DNA from: Axinella damicornis
Lineage: Eukaryota; Porifera; Demospongiae; Axinellida; Axinellidae
Length of the DNA: 64,000 nucleotides
Direction: 5' to 3'
Assembly (NCBI GenBank): GCA_963931865.1
Contig: OZ007516.1
Coordinates: 3,094,744-3,158,743, forward strand
The position numbers and the translations under genes are program-made. Below are positions 35,238 to 47,382 of the stretch, one piece after another; positions within the stretch are counted from its first letter, which is position 1, and each line of letters begins with the position of its first letter. The notes beneath the pieces are model-generated. The model made no database searches. It was not told the origin of the DNA and worked only from the letters and a program-made list of their open reading frames with translations.

Positions 35238-36206
35238 TCAGGAGCAATATTCCTTTTATAGCTGTTTAATTGTTCATAATATGGTGTGGATATCCATCAT
35301 TCTATATTCAAGTCCTTCTTAAGCCTCACAAGAAGTTATTGGATAATCATATTATAGCTAGCTGTTGTTTGGATGTAGTACCAGGAGCGCATAATTCCAC
35401 TCTTTGTGTCATCTTGCGTTAGCTAGTGCTCCTGGTATCACCATATGTTGGAGTTGATGTCTCGTATCCTCTGGTTCAGCTTCTGTATTGTTAGGTCTGC
35501 ATTAGCCTTTTTCCCAGGCACTCGGTACCAATCATCGAGCGCCTGGGAATGAGGCTAGGTCTGTACTGGTGCCTATCTGCAGAAGAATGCATGTGTCTCT
35601 CCTCAATCCATCAAGCCACCCACCCTCCCTGCACCCCAATTGAGCTGGATGGAATCTCCACAGTCGGATCAGGCTCTATACATCAGCTGCTGATGACTGT
35701 GGTGTAATGGCAAATCAAACATACCTGCATAGTGGTATATAGCTAATACTAACCAGTACAGTTATGTTTGGAGTGTATATAGCTAGCTACATCGGATTGA
35801 TGCACTCCGCTGTATAGCATAGGTTTGACAAGTAGCTACGTAAAGTGAACTCCACTGAGTAGCACAATAACTTGTCCTAGAGGGAAATTATTGTACTGTG
35901 TACTTGGAGGGTTTAACTCTGACCTAGAAGACTCTTGTGCAGCTGCCTGCAACATGTAGCACATGTAGCTACCACCGGCTACTATGATATAGCTAGTTCA
36001 AAGTTCATAATTATAGAGCACGACCCACAGGGCATTGGAACAGTATATGTACATACCATACAAAAAAAAACCCACACAACAAAGTACAGGTAGTGAAACA
36101 ATGAAGCCAGTGACTGACAATAATATAGCTACACCTCGCGCATGCGCGCGCGGGGTAATTACTGTCAACTGTGCAGCGCAGCAAGCAACCGGGGGCGGAG
36201 ACCATC
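35238..36206. other. Intergenic between Pmp-repeat gene and IgSF-B
   Basis: No gene seen apart from one TAGCCT palindrome at 35503-35557. CGCGCATGCGCGCGCGGGG at 36138-36156, about 55 bp upstream of the IgSF-B start codon, is a CpG-rich spot that may be part of its promoter. Confidence 0.5.
35503..35557. mobile_element. TAGCCT palindrome, 55 bp
   Basis: Arms TAGCCTTTTTCCCAGGCACT and the complement ending GAATGAGGCTA around a loop of about 11 bp. Flanks share GGTCTG, a worn target duplication. Confidence 0.8.
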
Positions 36207-39200
36207 ATGGTTACTTTCTCAACTGTTCTTGTGTGCGTTTTGCTCTGGGGTGCATCGTTCGCAAGTAAGATGTGCAATCAATAAAAATAATGATCCTCTG
36301 CGTAGCTAACTAGTCTCGCGTAACCAGACTGTCGTGTCCGTACGAGAGTCTATGCAACCCAAGGGGGCTTATAGTCTATGTAGCTACAGATAGTAAAATG
36401 CATAAACACCGCGCGTTTTTAGAACGAATGAGTTGTTGGTTGTTGTATTTTGTGGGTGTAGGTCATCAGCGTAGCAGCTTCCATGGTAGCAGGTTACATT
36501 TTAATGAGATGACACAGTAGTGTGTATATAGCTACAGTACAGTACTCCTTCCTCCTCCCAACATGTAGCTGCAAGTGCCCAGCTGACAGTCACCACACTT
36601 CCAAATGTCCTCTTCCAAAGCAATGGTGGGGTCCATAACATTGTGGAGGAATCGGTGGTCTGGCTATACTGCACTGCAAACTCAACAACTGCAGCTCCAA
36701 GTGTAACTTGGACAAAGAATGGTGTGACTCTAGTCAACGACCCTCCTCACATTCGTATTACGAGCTCCAGTGACAGTACCAATATGTCCACTACCTCATC
36801 ACTTGTGGTTGATAACTTTAAAACATCAGACAACGGCAGCTACATGTGTCGAGCTAGCGACGGAACAGTGACTATGAATAGCTTTGCACTGTCTTTGACT
36901 GGTAAGTCACTTTATAGCAAGAATTTACTGAAACAATGGAAGTGTGCAATTCCCTTAAGTATGGTTTCTATACTACTTTCATAATTATGCATCTAACTAT
37001 CTGCCGTGAATGTGTTTAACAAGGTACTTAATGGTACATCTCATGCAGGTGTCAAAGACCAGCTCCACGTTAAAACATATTCACATTATCTGGTAAACGT
37101 ATTCACCACTGATCCCCGACACCATACTATACCGAGATGAGCATAGTTGCACACTCTTGGGGAGTCTTGTTGTTATAACTCTTGGTTGTTATGGTAGCAC
37201 TGGTGCCAATTAACAGTCATGCAGCTCAACTGCTTTGTTCAGGAATCTTGTTGCCAGTGGGTGGTGTCTTTCCTGCAGGGTTTAGCTCCAGTGCTAACAC
37301 TTTGGTTGTTCTGACAACGCCAGTTGCCACAGAACCCACATTCGAGGGCATCTTTCCACTTGACAACCGGACGGCAGTACCACTTGGTTCTACTGTTGAT
37401 CCACTTGGTACCGCAGATGGCAGCAAGTTGTTGCGGTGTGTTGCTGGTCATGTGGGGGATACAGGTGCAGGGAGTTTCAGCCCACCCTCGGTGGTGTGGG
37501 TCAGGAATGGAGAGCAAGTAGTTGCTGATGGTAGGATTACCATCAATGAAAGCACAACTTTTAATGGTCAGCGAGTGCAGAGTGATCTTCAGATATCCAA
37601 TTTTGGTTTCTCCGATGCCGGTGTGTACCAGTGTATCTTCACTGATGTGGATAGTGATGCTGAAGTGATTACCACTATACCACTGAGACTGGATACAGGT
37701 TAGCCTCTTGGATGTGTAACAATTATGTGAAATACAATATTCTCATCATTGAATGAGATCATGAGGCATACACAAATCACCATCCAGGTGATGTGCTTGG
37801 TTTGGAGAGGGTCTCGCCGGAACTCATCATCCTGGATCCTCCTGAGAAGTTGGTGATAGAAACACGGGCATCAGGGGGATATCGACGGATTCAGTGGGCT
37901 AAAACTGGACATCCTTTCAGTCCTGTCAGATCTGATCCCTTCTTTGTGCGATTACCGGACGAATTTTCCAACTTCTTGGAGATCTTTGTCCGTGAAATCA
38001 TGACCGTTAATGATACTTATGGAGCATATACGGTGGAACTTTTGGTGACAGGCTCTGGGCAAATACAAGCAACTCCTCTCAACTTCTTTGTCACACCATA
38101 TGGTGAGTCATATGCATGCATGCATGTATATGAAAGACAGTTCCTGACTCCTGAGTGTGTGATAAGCATGCAGTCTTTTCACACAGATCCACCTGAAACT
38201 CATAACCTGACTGACACAGTGATAGTGCTTGAAGGAGACTCAGTCAACATATCATGTACTTCATATGGCCACCCTATTCCCACTATCTTGTGGGAGTTAA
38301 ATGGATTCCCTGCATCGTTCCCACAGAGTGACACAGTGACAGACTATCAAGCAGTCACACCTGCCATTGGTGAATTCAGTTTCACAGATGGGAAAATCAC
38401 CTCTGTGCTAACAATCACAAATATTGTTTTCCCAAATCATGAAGGGGAATATACTTGCAAAGGACGCAATTCACACAGAGGAGTTGAAAGTAGTGCCTAC
38501 TCTAACATCACAGTACATGTGTTGGGTACGTTTTCAGAATAAACATTGAAATTGTTGAGAGCTTTGCAGAATTAGTCATTTGTTTGTGAGTTCTGTTGTC
38601 AACAATCCACGGTTTAGTATTAAATTCTTGTGGCTGCTGATTTCTAAACAAATATGTAACCACCTTATGAATTTAACTACCTTTAAATGGCTATTGCCAA
38701 ACATACAAATGATTTAATTCTCTTTCCAACACTAGTGATCCCTGAGGTTGAAGTTATAGCCTCTCCCCCTGTTGTTCTGATTGGAGGATCCACCACGCTG
38801 ACTTGTAATGTTACAAGAGCCAACCCCACTGACTATACAACATTTACATGGACTCACAACAACAGTTCAACTGATTTCCCTGAAACTAGCAACACTCTGA
38901 CTTTGTCCCCTGTGAGAGAGTCAGATCTGGGTGTGTACCACTGTAGAGTGACTAACTCTGCTGGAACAGGTAGTGGGATCTTCAATCTAGCAGTAGGTAA
39001 GTGCAAGATTCATTTGCATTCACAGTTACGTACATGGTTAAAATTGGGTCACATGCACATGAAAAAATTTTCAACTTATGTTTATACAGCTACTTGCACT
39101 GGTGACTGCACAGTGCAGCCGCCGGCTGGTGTGCCACTCACTACCATTATAGCAGCAGTTTGCAGTGTTGCAGTGGCCGTCCTCCTGCTTCTAGTGGCTG

Positions 39201-39962
39201 TCATTGCCATTTTAATGATACGGAAATTTAAGAAGTACAGGTAGGTAATAGCATGGTGGCGTAGTTGACTATCAGTAATGTATACCGAGGGATTGTGTGT
39301 AGGCAGATAAAGAATTCAGCTTTGAAGAAGATATCTCCATTGTATACGTGCTGTGGCTAAATTAGTACATGTAGTAAGAATCACGAAGTCAGACTATATA
39401 GGTTCCTCTCTATACACATGCACATCCATCACACATGCACAGGGAAAAGGTGCATGCTGACATGAAAATGCAAGACAACCCAGGCTATGGCCTCCGAGTA
39501 CCTAACCTCTCCCTTTCTGAGCACAATTATGGTGCTCAGAAACTGGGAGAGCAGCAGACCTCAAATGTTGATGAACATGTATATGCCCATACCACCAAAA
39601 AACTGTTTGGCAATACTGAGAAACATAGTTCAACCTCCGAGAAGAAATATGATTACGCAATTGTGACGACACCAAGTTCAGCGGCTGAAAATCATGGCTA
39701 TACAACTGTGGGTGAGCAGACAGCAGCCACAGAAAGACTTGCTGTATATGACGAAGCCTCCGGTGCAGATGTGACTCAATCTGTTCACAAATCCTTGGAA
39801 GACAACCGCAGACAAATTTCAGCCACCGATCACGATCATGTCACACATGGTTATGTGAACGTCAGCAAGCAGATTTCTGCTACAGGCAAGAATGTGCATG
39901 ATGAAGCTGTAAAGACCTCAACTGTTGATGATCACGTTTATGACCAGCCAGTAACTTCTTGA
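36207..39962 (+). CDS. IgSF type I receptor B with tyrosine-rich tail, 798 aa
   Basis: Eight exons: 36207-36264 (signal peptide MVTFSTVLVCVLLWGASFA), 36569-36901 (Ig1), 37279-37698 (Ig2), 37788-38102 (cysteine-less Ig-like 3), 38187-38525 (Ig4), 38736-38996 (Ig5), 39090-39240 (membrane helix), 39443-39962 (tail). The layout is identical to receptor A, with equal exon lengths for Ig1 (333 nt) and Ig4 (339 nt). All ectodomain introns are phase 1. The tail of about 173 residues has at least nine tyrosines, including YVNV (Y-x-N, Grb2-SH2 type) and YDQP (Y-x-x-P), plus YDYAIV, YTTV, YAHT and YDEA, and recurring TSxVD(D/E)HVY units. This suggests a phosphotyrosine-signalling receptor; the ligand is unknown. 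An AATAAA polyadenylation signal lies 11 bp after the stop. Confidence 0.87.
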
Positions 39963-40359
39963 CAAGATTATGGAATAAAGAGCATTTCATTTTAACTATT
40001 CTAGTGTTGCAAAAGTATATTGACTAGCCTATATATTTTACAGCATTGCATATATATATGCATACATGTATAGCTAGTATTGTTACAGTTCAATGCACAG
40101 TCAGTAGGGAACCAGTTGTGCTTTAGATAAATCTCGAATCAGTCCTGTGAAATAAGTATAGAGATACCAAATACTGGTGAGGGCCTGCAAATGTAAGTAC
40201 CAAATCAGTGATCTCTTAATTCAGTGCCTGAACAATACAAAACTGTTACTGGAGGAACTGATGTAGATTAGATAGACATGGGTGGAAATTGCAATTTTAG
40301 AGCAAGGTTATCGTTACCATGGTGATGCAATCACGTTATTATTGACTGGATATATGTAC
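39963..40359. other. 3' flank of IgSF-B, paralogous to 46549-46770
   Basis: AATAAA at 39974. A block at about 40090-40150 matches about 46710-46765 downstream of gene C, part of the segmental duplication. No gene. Confidence 0.6.
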
Positions 40360-41914
40360 ATGAGACACTTGATCATGCAGGCCTCTCCAACTCCAGGCCT
40401 GGGAACAAGGTTATCATTACGCCATGTTGATGCACGATACTTCTCATTAACGGCTTACCCTCAATATGAGTCATCTCATTCAACATGGAATCAAAGTCCA
40501 ACTCAGGGCTTTGCTGTGCATTAGAATTCAGAATGGGTCTGTGAAGAGATAGAATCATGAATGAGATCAGTATCTATCTTAACCATCTATCTGTACATCT
40601 ATCTATCTATCTATCTATCTATCTATTTATCTATCTATATAATAATATGGTTGTCACGCATACATCATGCTTCTGAGCATGCGCAGAGTATCATTGAATG
40701 GGGTATAATGGAAGGAGGTTGGACGTTTCCGTTGCTAGATAGCTACCATCCATTGGGTGAGGTCCTGCTAGTACAGTAATAACTCAATCTCACAGTACTA
40801 ATGCAGGGAGTTCAATGAGTCTAACTGCATGGGTAGGTGTACCATGGGTGCAATTGCAACATGCATAACAACCTTGTGTTGTGAGAGTCCATGGCCGGTG
40901 ACACTGAGAGTGTGTCACTTCCAAACGGCAACAACATCTCTTCAATCTCCTTCATCTCACAGTGGGCCTCCACCTCCAGACAGGCCGCCATGCAATTATG
41001 GCCTGGCTGAAATATACTCTATACCTATAGTAAACTATATGCAACGGGTAGGTGGGTTCCAGTTCGGCAATTCCCAAAGTTGATTGAATGCATGCACCGT
41101 CCATGCATGATTGTATGATACATACTATCAACAGTTACTATACCGGTATTATATATGTCACACAACCATGCATACGTACAATGGCATATCTCTGGAACAA
41201 GCTGGTCTTTGGTGACGGTATATCACTATTGGAGGCTTCACATTCAACGGTTGGAAAACTGGCTATCATCTATGCATTCAATCACTATGTAGAATACATA
41301 GCTACTTCAAACTTACATGCAACTTCAATGTGAGTTACTGCATTAGTGCCGTCCAGCAACTTCACTGGACTTGAAGTTGTGGGATGGTGTGGTGTGCTGC
41401 CAGGGAAGCTGCGGATTTCCTTCTCTGGCGTACCTCCTCTGTTTCCCTTTCCTCTTGCTGGGTGGGGTGACTGCTGCAGTAGGTACTGGTTTCCTTCTCT
41501 TTCCTTCAATGAGCTGCACAGTTCTATTGCTCACTGTATCCAATGAAGCTTGCCTTAAATTAGCTGGACTCATAAGTGGGGTACGTTGTCCCGGAGAGAG
41601 CCATGGTTAGCAACTCGAGAGGTGATGTGACCTTGAAAGGAGGAATTTTCTGACAGTTCAGATATGTTTGAGCTAGTTACAAATGGCTTGGGAACAAGCT
41701 GTTCGTTTGGTGCACGTGCATGCTATAATCTTTGGTGCTGATCTTCGGTAGAACTTGCCACATTGCTTCTCCCTGATCAGCTATTATAGATCTAGAGTCT
41801 CCCATGGAGTTGGCTTGCTTGTGGTGCTGCTAGGTGTTGGAGTGGATGAGTTTAGCCGTGGTTGTTGCTGACAGGCAAATTGAAAGTTGATAGGAGGATC
41901 TGATAGCCGCAGAG
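40360..41914 (-). pseudogene. Broken copy of ZCWPW1-like 3' exons
   Basis: Matches 47369-48877 over its length. It keeps the last exon (about 40380-40530), the EEML exon (about 40860-40985, one internal repeat shorter) and the end of the large exon (about 41330-41914). The shared stretch with LIEGKRRKPVPTAAVTPPSK is readable, but a 1-bp loss shifts the frame right after KRKGKQR and a segment of about 20 bp is missing. The CW and PWWP exons are absent. The copy stops at 41914, where satellite-flanking sequence begins, so it cannot encode the histone reader. Confidence 0.85.
40596..40640. repeat. (TCTA)n microsatellite
   Basis: Tetranucleotide array, duplicated as part of the segment at 47577-47624. 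Confidence 0.95.
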
Positions 41915-41983
41915 TATGTCAGTGACCAATAGGATTGCAGTATGATTAATAGGCCAATTTGACTGACTGACTGACCATTGTGG

Positions 41984-42270
41984 CCTGGAACCGCAGCCTG
42001 GAGCCGCAGCCTGGAGCCGCAGCCTGGAGCCGCAGCCTGGAGCCGCAGCCTGGAGCCGCAGCCTGGAGCCGCAGCCTGGAGCCGCAGCCTGGAGCCGCAG
42101 CCTGGAGCCGCAGCCTGGAGCCGCAGCCTGGAGCCGCAGCCTGGAGCCGCAGCCTGGAGCCGCAGCCTGGAGCCGCAGCCTGGAGCCGCAGCCTGGAGCC
42201 GCAGCCTGGAGCCGCAGCCTGGAGCCGCAGCCTGGAGCCGCAGCCTGGAACCGCAGCCTGGAACCGTAGC
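41984..42270. repeat. 13-bp satellite CCTGGAGCCGCAG, about 22 copies
   Basis: Almost invariant array; first and last units read CCTGGAACCGCAG. Followed by three GCCTCGGACTA units. Because 13 is not a multiple of 3, every frame stays open; the resulting SLEPQPGAAAWSR ORFs are artefacts. Confidence 0.97.
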
Positions 42271-42303
42271 CTAGCCTCGGACTAGCCTCGGACTAGCCTC
42301 GGA

Positions 42304-43540
42304 CAGGCTACTGCAGCAGGCTAGTGGAGCATCCTCCACTAATTGAGCAGGCTAGTTGAGCAGGCTAGCGGAGCATGCTCTACTAACGGAGCAGGCTAGT
42401 TGAAGCATGCTCCACTAGTGGAGTATGCTCCACTAGTGGAGTGGGCTAGCGGAGCATGCTAGTTGAGCTGGCTAATGCAGCTGGCTAGTTGAGCAGGCTA
42501 CTGCAGCAGGCTAGTGGAGCATCCTCCACTAGTGTGGCAGGCTAGCGGAGCATGCTCCACTAGTGGAGTAGGCTAGTGAACCACCTCCACTAGTGGAGTA
42601 GGCCTGCAGAGCATGCTCCACTAGTGGAGAATGCCCCACTGGTTGAGCATGCTCCACTAGTGGAGTAGGCTAGCGAACCACCTCCACTAGTGGAGTAGGC
42701 CTGCAGAGCATGCTCCACTAGTGGAGAATGCCCCACTGGTTGAGCATGCTCCACTAGTGGAGTAGGCTAGTGAAGCTTGTTAGTGGGGTAGGCTAATGAC
42801 GCAGGCGAGTGGAGCGAGGTAGTTGAGCTTGCTAATGCAGCTGGCCTAGTGGAACAGGCAGGCTAGTGGAGCATCCTCCACTAGTGGAGCAGGCTAGTGG
42901 AGCATGCTTAGTGGAGCAAGCATGCTCCACTAGTTGAGCAGGATAGCTGAGCATGCTCCACCAGTGGAGCATGCTCCACCAGTGGAGTAGGCTAGCGGAG
43001 CATGCTCCACTGGTGGAGTAGGCCTACAGAGCATGCTCCACTAGTGGAGCAGCCATGCATGCTCCACTAGTGGAGAATGGCCCACTAGTTGAGCATGCTC
43101 CACTAGTGGAGTAGGCTAGTGAAGCTGGTTAGTGGAGTAGGCTAATGACGCAGGCGAGTGGAGTGGGCTAGTTGAGCTTGCTAATGCAGCTGGCTAGTGG
43201 AACAGGCTACTGCAGCAGGCTAGTGGAGCATCCTCCACTAGTGGAGCAGGCTAGTTGAGCAAGCTAGCAGAGCATGCTCTACTAGTGGAGAAGGCTAGCT
43301 CCACTAGTGGAGTATGTTCCACTAGTGGAGTAGGCTAGCGGAGCATGCTAGTTGAGCTGGCTAATGCAGCTGGCTAGTGGAGCAGGCTACTGCAGCAGGC
43401 TAGTGGAGCATCCTCCACCAGTGGAGCAGGCTAGCGGAGCATGCTCCACTAATGGAACAGGATAGCTGAGCCGGCTACTGCAGCAGGCTAATGGAGCATC
43501 CTCCACTAGTGGAGCAGGCTAGTGGAGCATCCTCCACTAG
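42304..43540. repeat. Palindromic satellite of CTCCACTAGTGGAG / GGAGCATGCTCC modules
   Basis: 1.24 kb made of two perfect palindromes, CTCCACTAGTGGAG (14 bp) and GGAGCATGCTCC (12 bp), joined by GGCTAG-type linkers. There is higher-order structure: blocks of about 100 bp recur (for example 42560-42660 and 42661-42760). Both strands carry the same motifs, so cruciforms are likely. It ends abruptly inside an Ig exon at 43540/43541. Confidence 0.95.
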
Positions 43541-46500
43541 TGGGAACAACGAGGATCCCCTGCATCGTTCCCCCAGAGTGATACTGTGACCACCTACCCA
43601 CCAATCCTACCTGGCTTTGGAGAATTTGAATTCACAACAGGAAGTGTTACCTCAGTGTTAAAGATCACTGGTGTCAATGCCAGCCATGAAGGGGAGTATA
43701 CGTGCACAGGCCGCAACTCACACAGAGGAGTTGAGAGCAGTGCCAGCTCCACCATCACAGTGCATGTATTAGGTATGGGTCAAACAGATGGTATACTGGC
43801 TGACTTGTTAGCAATACCGTGTCTAACTTCACATAGCCAGATCCAGACATAGATAGAGATGGCATTGTACGATCATATGTATGTACAACATAAATGTAAG
43901 GCATTACATCATAGCAATATTCCATAAAGTTATTGGTTGCTGAGCGGCACGTGGGAAGTGAGGCTTATGTGCAGGAATGCATGCGCCTGCAACCTGCTCC
44001 AGGTTTTTGCAGTCATAAAGGTTTAACCAGCTGCGGCCATGCGTGTCCACTTGTGATTCTGAGCTGATACCAAGACACAGTATATATGTCTTTTAACCCT
44101 TTAAGCCCCACTGACGCCTATAGACGTCATTTAGACCCTATGCACATGTAGGGCTTCTCATCAGTCCAAAAAGAGACCAAAAAGGCTTCAGAGGGCCTAG
44201 GGACGACTTTCAGGCACGAACTCAAAAATTTGGTCAGATTTCGGCGCGCCTCCCCCACTAAACGTACAAGCGGGGGGGTTTCGAAGGGGGGGCAGCAGCC
44301 CCCCCTTCGGCCTGTCGTGGGCGTTTAATGAGATTCATTGACCCGAGAATTTTTGATTCTAATGATATTCATAGACCCCACCCAGGGCCTCAAGAAAACC
44401 TGCAAATTGGTGGTGTAAGGTGTGCCATCAGTCAGATCTGGCCCAAGTTTAGGGAAATGCTGGGCGAAAATCCGGCTGACATCCACCTTTGACCTCCGAT
44501 TGCTGGGCTTGTGGGGGGTCATGAATATCATTAACGGTATTGCCAGAGAGGTCTCTCCATGTGTGCGGGCCCCACCAAGTTTGGCCGCTGAGGAGCGAAT
44601 GCTGTGGGAGAGGAGTACCTACGAAAGTGGTGTGCGCTGAATGCATGAAAATGTGTTGTCTTGGTGGGAAGAATTCGGTGGTTAAAGGGTTAAAGACTAT
44701 CTTGTTTCTCAGTCGCCTCTTAGCTCAGGTAGACTTGAGACATAGCTATGCCTGGATGGTACAGTAATGACATGTATGACAATTTCTTTACAACAACAGT
44801 GATCCCAGAGATTGAAGTCACAGCATCTCTGCCAGTTTTGCGGCTTGGGGACTCTATCGCACTGACCTGTAGTGTTAAAAGAGCCATACCAGCCGACAAC
44901 ACCACATTTACATGGACTCATGATTCAACTGCTCTCCCTGAAACTGGCAGCACTCTGACTCTGTCCCCTGTGAGAGAATCAGATCGGGGTGTGTACCGCT
45001 GTGAAGTGACCAATTTCGCTGGTACAGGAAGTGGGATACTCAATCTTGAGATAGGAGGTCAGCACCATACTACCTACTCATAGAGTCATATATCCATGAC
45101 GTACTTGTAGCTCAGGTATAGGGATGTGCTGTGCTAAAGTACTAGTATTGTCATGTATGACAAATTCTTTTTACAACAACAGTGATCCCAGTGATTGAAG
45201 TCACAGCATCTCTGCCAGTTTTGCGGCTTGGGGACTCTATCACACTGACCTGCAATGTTACAAGAGCCAACCCAACCAAATATAGCACGTTTACATGGAC
45301 TCATGATTCAACTGCTCTCCCTGAAACTGGCAACACTCTGACTCTGTCCCTTGTGAGAGAATCAGATCTGGGTGTGTACCGCTGTGAAGTGACCAATTCC
45401 GCTGGTACAGGAAGTGGGATATTCAATCTTGAGATAGGAGGTCAGCACCTATACTCATAGAGTCATATATCCATGACGTACTTCATGTTGTGTAGTTTAT
45501 GCGCGGACAGATTGGTGTAACTGATATTGGCTACACCCCGTATGTGTGCAGAGCTGGATGGTTGGTGACTGGTTACTGTTCTGTACATAATTATATTAAT
45601 AACCAGTCAGCCCCAGGTAGGGATGTACTGTGCTAAAGTACTAGTAATGTCATGTATGACAATTCTTTTATATACAGCAACAGTGATCCCAGTGATTGAA
45701 ATCACAGCATCTCTGCCAGTTTTGCGGCTTGGGGACTCTATCACACTGAGCTGCAATGTTACGAGAGCCAACCCAACCGAATATAGCACGTTTACATGGA
45801 CTCATGATTCAACTGCTCTCCCTGAAACTGGCAACACTCTGACTCTGTCCACTGTGAGAGAATCAGATCTGGGTATGTACCGCTGTGAGGTGACCAATTC
45901 CGCTGGTACAGGAAGTGGGACATTCAATCTGGCTGAAGGTAAGTGCAAAATTTCATATACCTGGTCATGCGTAAAAATGTTGTCAGCTTATGCTTATATG
46001 TATACAGCTACATGTGCTGGCGATCATGACTGCACGGTGCAGTCGCCGACTGGTGTGCCCGTCACTACCATTATAGCAGCAGTTTGCGGTGTTTCCACTG
46101 CAATGGCCATCTTCCTAGTTCTAGTGGCTGACATCACAATTTTAATGATATGGAAGTTTAAGAAGAAGTACAGGTGAGTAGTATCATGGTGGCCATAGTT
46201 GATCAGAAATGCCGTCAGATATTCTATATCTCCATTGTATAATTATATGCATGTCGCAGCTTCTACTTTGACATTGCTACAGAGTACAATGCCACTTACA
46301 ACTCTTGCAAACTCAAACTGAACATCTCATGAAGTATATAGATCCGTGGCTTGATATTTTCCTCTCTCGCAATGCACCACATGCACAGGATCCAGAAAAA
46401 GGTGAATGCTAACGTGGAGAATTCACTTTATGGCCTCCAATTACCTAACGTTTCCCATTCTGAGCATCAGCATGGTGCACAGAAACTGGTTGACCAGCAG

Positions 46501-46548
46501 ACCTCAACTGTTGATGATCACGTAAATGATGAGGCAGTTACTTCTTAA
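43541..46548 (+). pseudogene. IgSF gene C, 5'-truncated paralogue with three Ig5 exons
   Basis: 43541-43772 is the 3' two thirds of an Ig4 exon (starting WEQRGSPA-like, kept YTCTGRNSHRGVESSA). Then come three paralogous Ig5 exons, 44800-45057, 45183-45440 and 45684-45938, all phase 1 and close to each other in sequence; membrane exon 46008-46173; tail 46389-46548. No signal peptide, Ig1, Ig2 or Ig3 exon is present; the palindromic satellite occupies their place. The remaining exons have no stops and good splice sites, so the loss may be recent or the gene may use another promoter. The tail is a shortened version of receptor B's: the tyrosine-rich middle is missing and the last motif is HVND rather than HVYD. 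Confidence 0.8.
44097..44689 (+). mobile_element. piggyBac-like MITE, 593 bp (copy 1)
   Basis: Ends CCCTTTAA...TTAAAGGG flanked by TTAA on both sides, the hallmark of piggyBac-type insertion. No ORF of note. Nearly the same sequence occurs at 56364-56958 in the same orientation. It sits in the intron between the Ig4 remnant and the first Ig5 exon of gene C. Confidence 0.9.
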
Positions 46549-46895
46549 CAACATTATGCAGTAAAGAGCATTATTATATCACATGCACACATGTAGTATT
46601 CTGGTTTATTAGTTATACAAGCTTAGTATTGACTTGCCTATAATGACACACTTTACTGCATTGCATGCATGCATATATACAGAGTGCAATGTTCTATTAC
46701 AATCACATGCACAATCAGTAAGGAACAAGTTGTGCTTCAGATAAATCTTGGATCAGTCCTGCATATTACAAAGCAGAACTTCATTAGACTATTTCCAGGC
46801 TCAGATCAAATAGGGGAGGGCTCGGTGACAACCACAAATGTTCCCATAAGTACTGACTCAGTCATGATCACCTCCTAGGTTAATATTGTGTTATA

Positions 46896-47362
46896 CCGTA
46901 TAGTCTCTTGAAAATTCGTCCACCCCCCTTTTCCGCGACAAGTTGTTGCAAAGGGTCATTTATTACTCGAAAGTATGCCCACCCTATTAGCTTGAACAGG
47001 AAAGCACTTGAATAGCTCCAGAGGACGTGCTGTCAAAGAGGTGGGACTATATATCTCTACTAATTCAAATGAATTTCATTATGTTGTATGCCACAGAACT
47101 GTTTGCACGTTGTATGCCATTGCATAATCAACTGTGTACTGAGTGCATGACATGAGACTGTGCACGTGTTGTGCATTGCATGGCTGTGTCTTCGTGTGTG
47201 CAATTGCCAAGCATTTGATTACGCATCCTGTACTTGGGTGGGCCTACTTTTGAAATGGGTGGGCCTATTTTCGGGAGAGGGGTCCTTGAAAATACGCCCA
47301 TCCTCCTCTTTGAGCAGACACTAAAGTTCATCTCCCGTGGCCGTATTTTCGAGAGACTGCGG
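46896..47362. mobile_element. TA-target MITE, about 467 bp
   Basis: Imperfect inverted ends CCGTATAGTCTCTTGAAAAT and ATTTTCGAGAGACTGCGG, each bordered by TA, as in Tc1/mariner-type insertion. It is present only in the downstream arm of the segmental duplication; the matching place near 40355 lacks it. Confidence 0.7.
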
Positions 47363-47382
47363 TAATGGCATGAGACACGTGA

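Noticed and set aside
41978..42285. 98- and 101-codon frames PGAAAWSRSLEPQ
   Set aside because: A 13-bp unit without stops opens all frames; not a protein.
42304..43540. CRISPR-like regularity of palindromic repeats
   Set aside because: No unique spacers of even length, host is an animal, repeats are short palindromes in a satellite.
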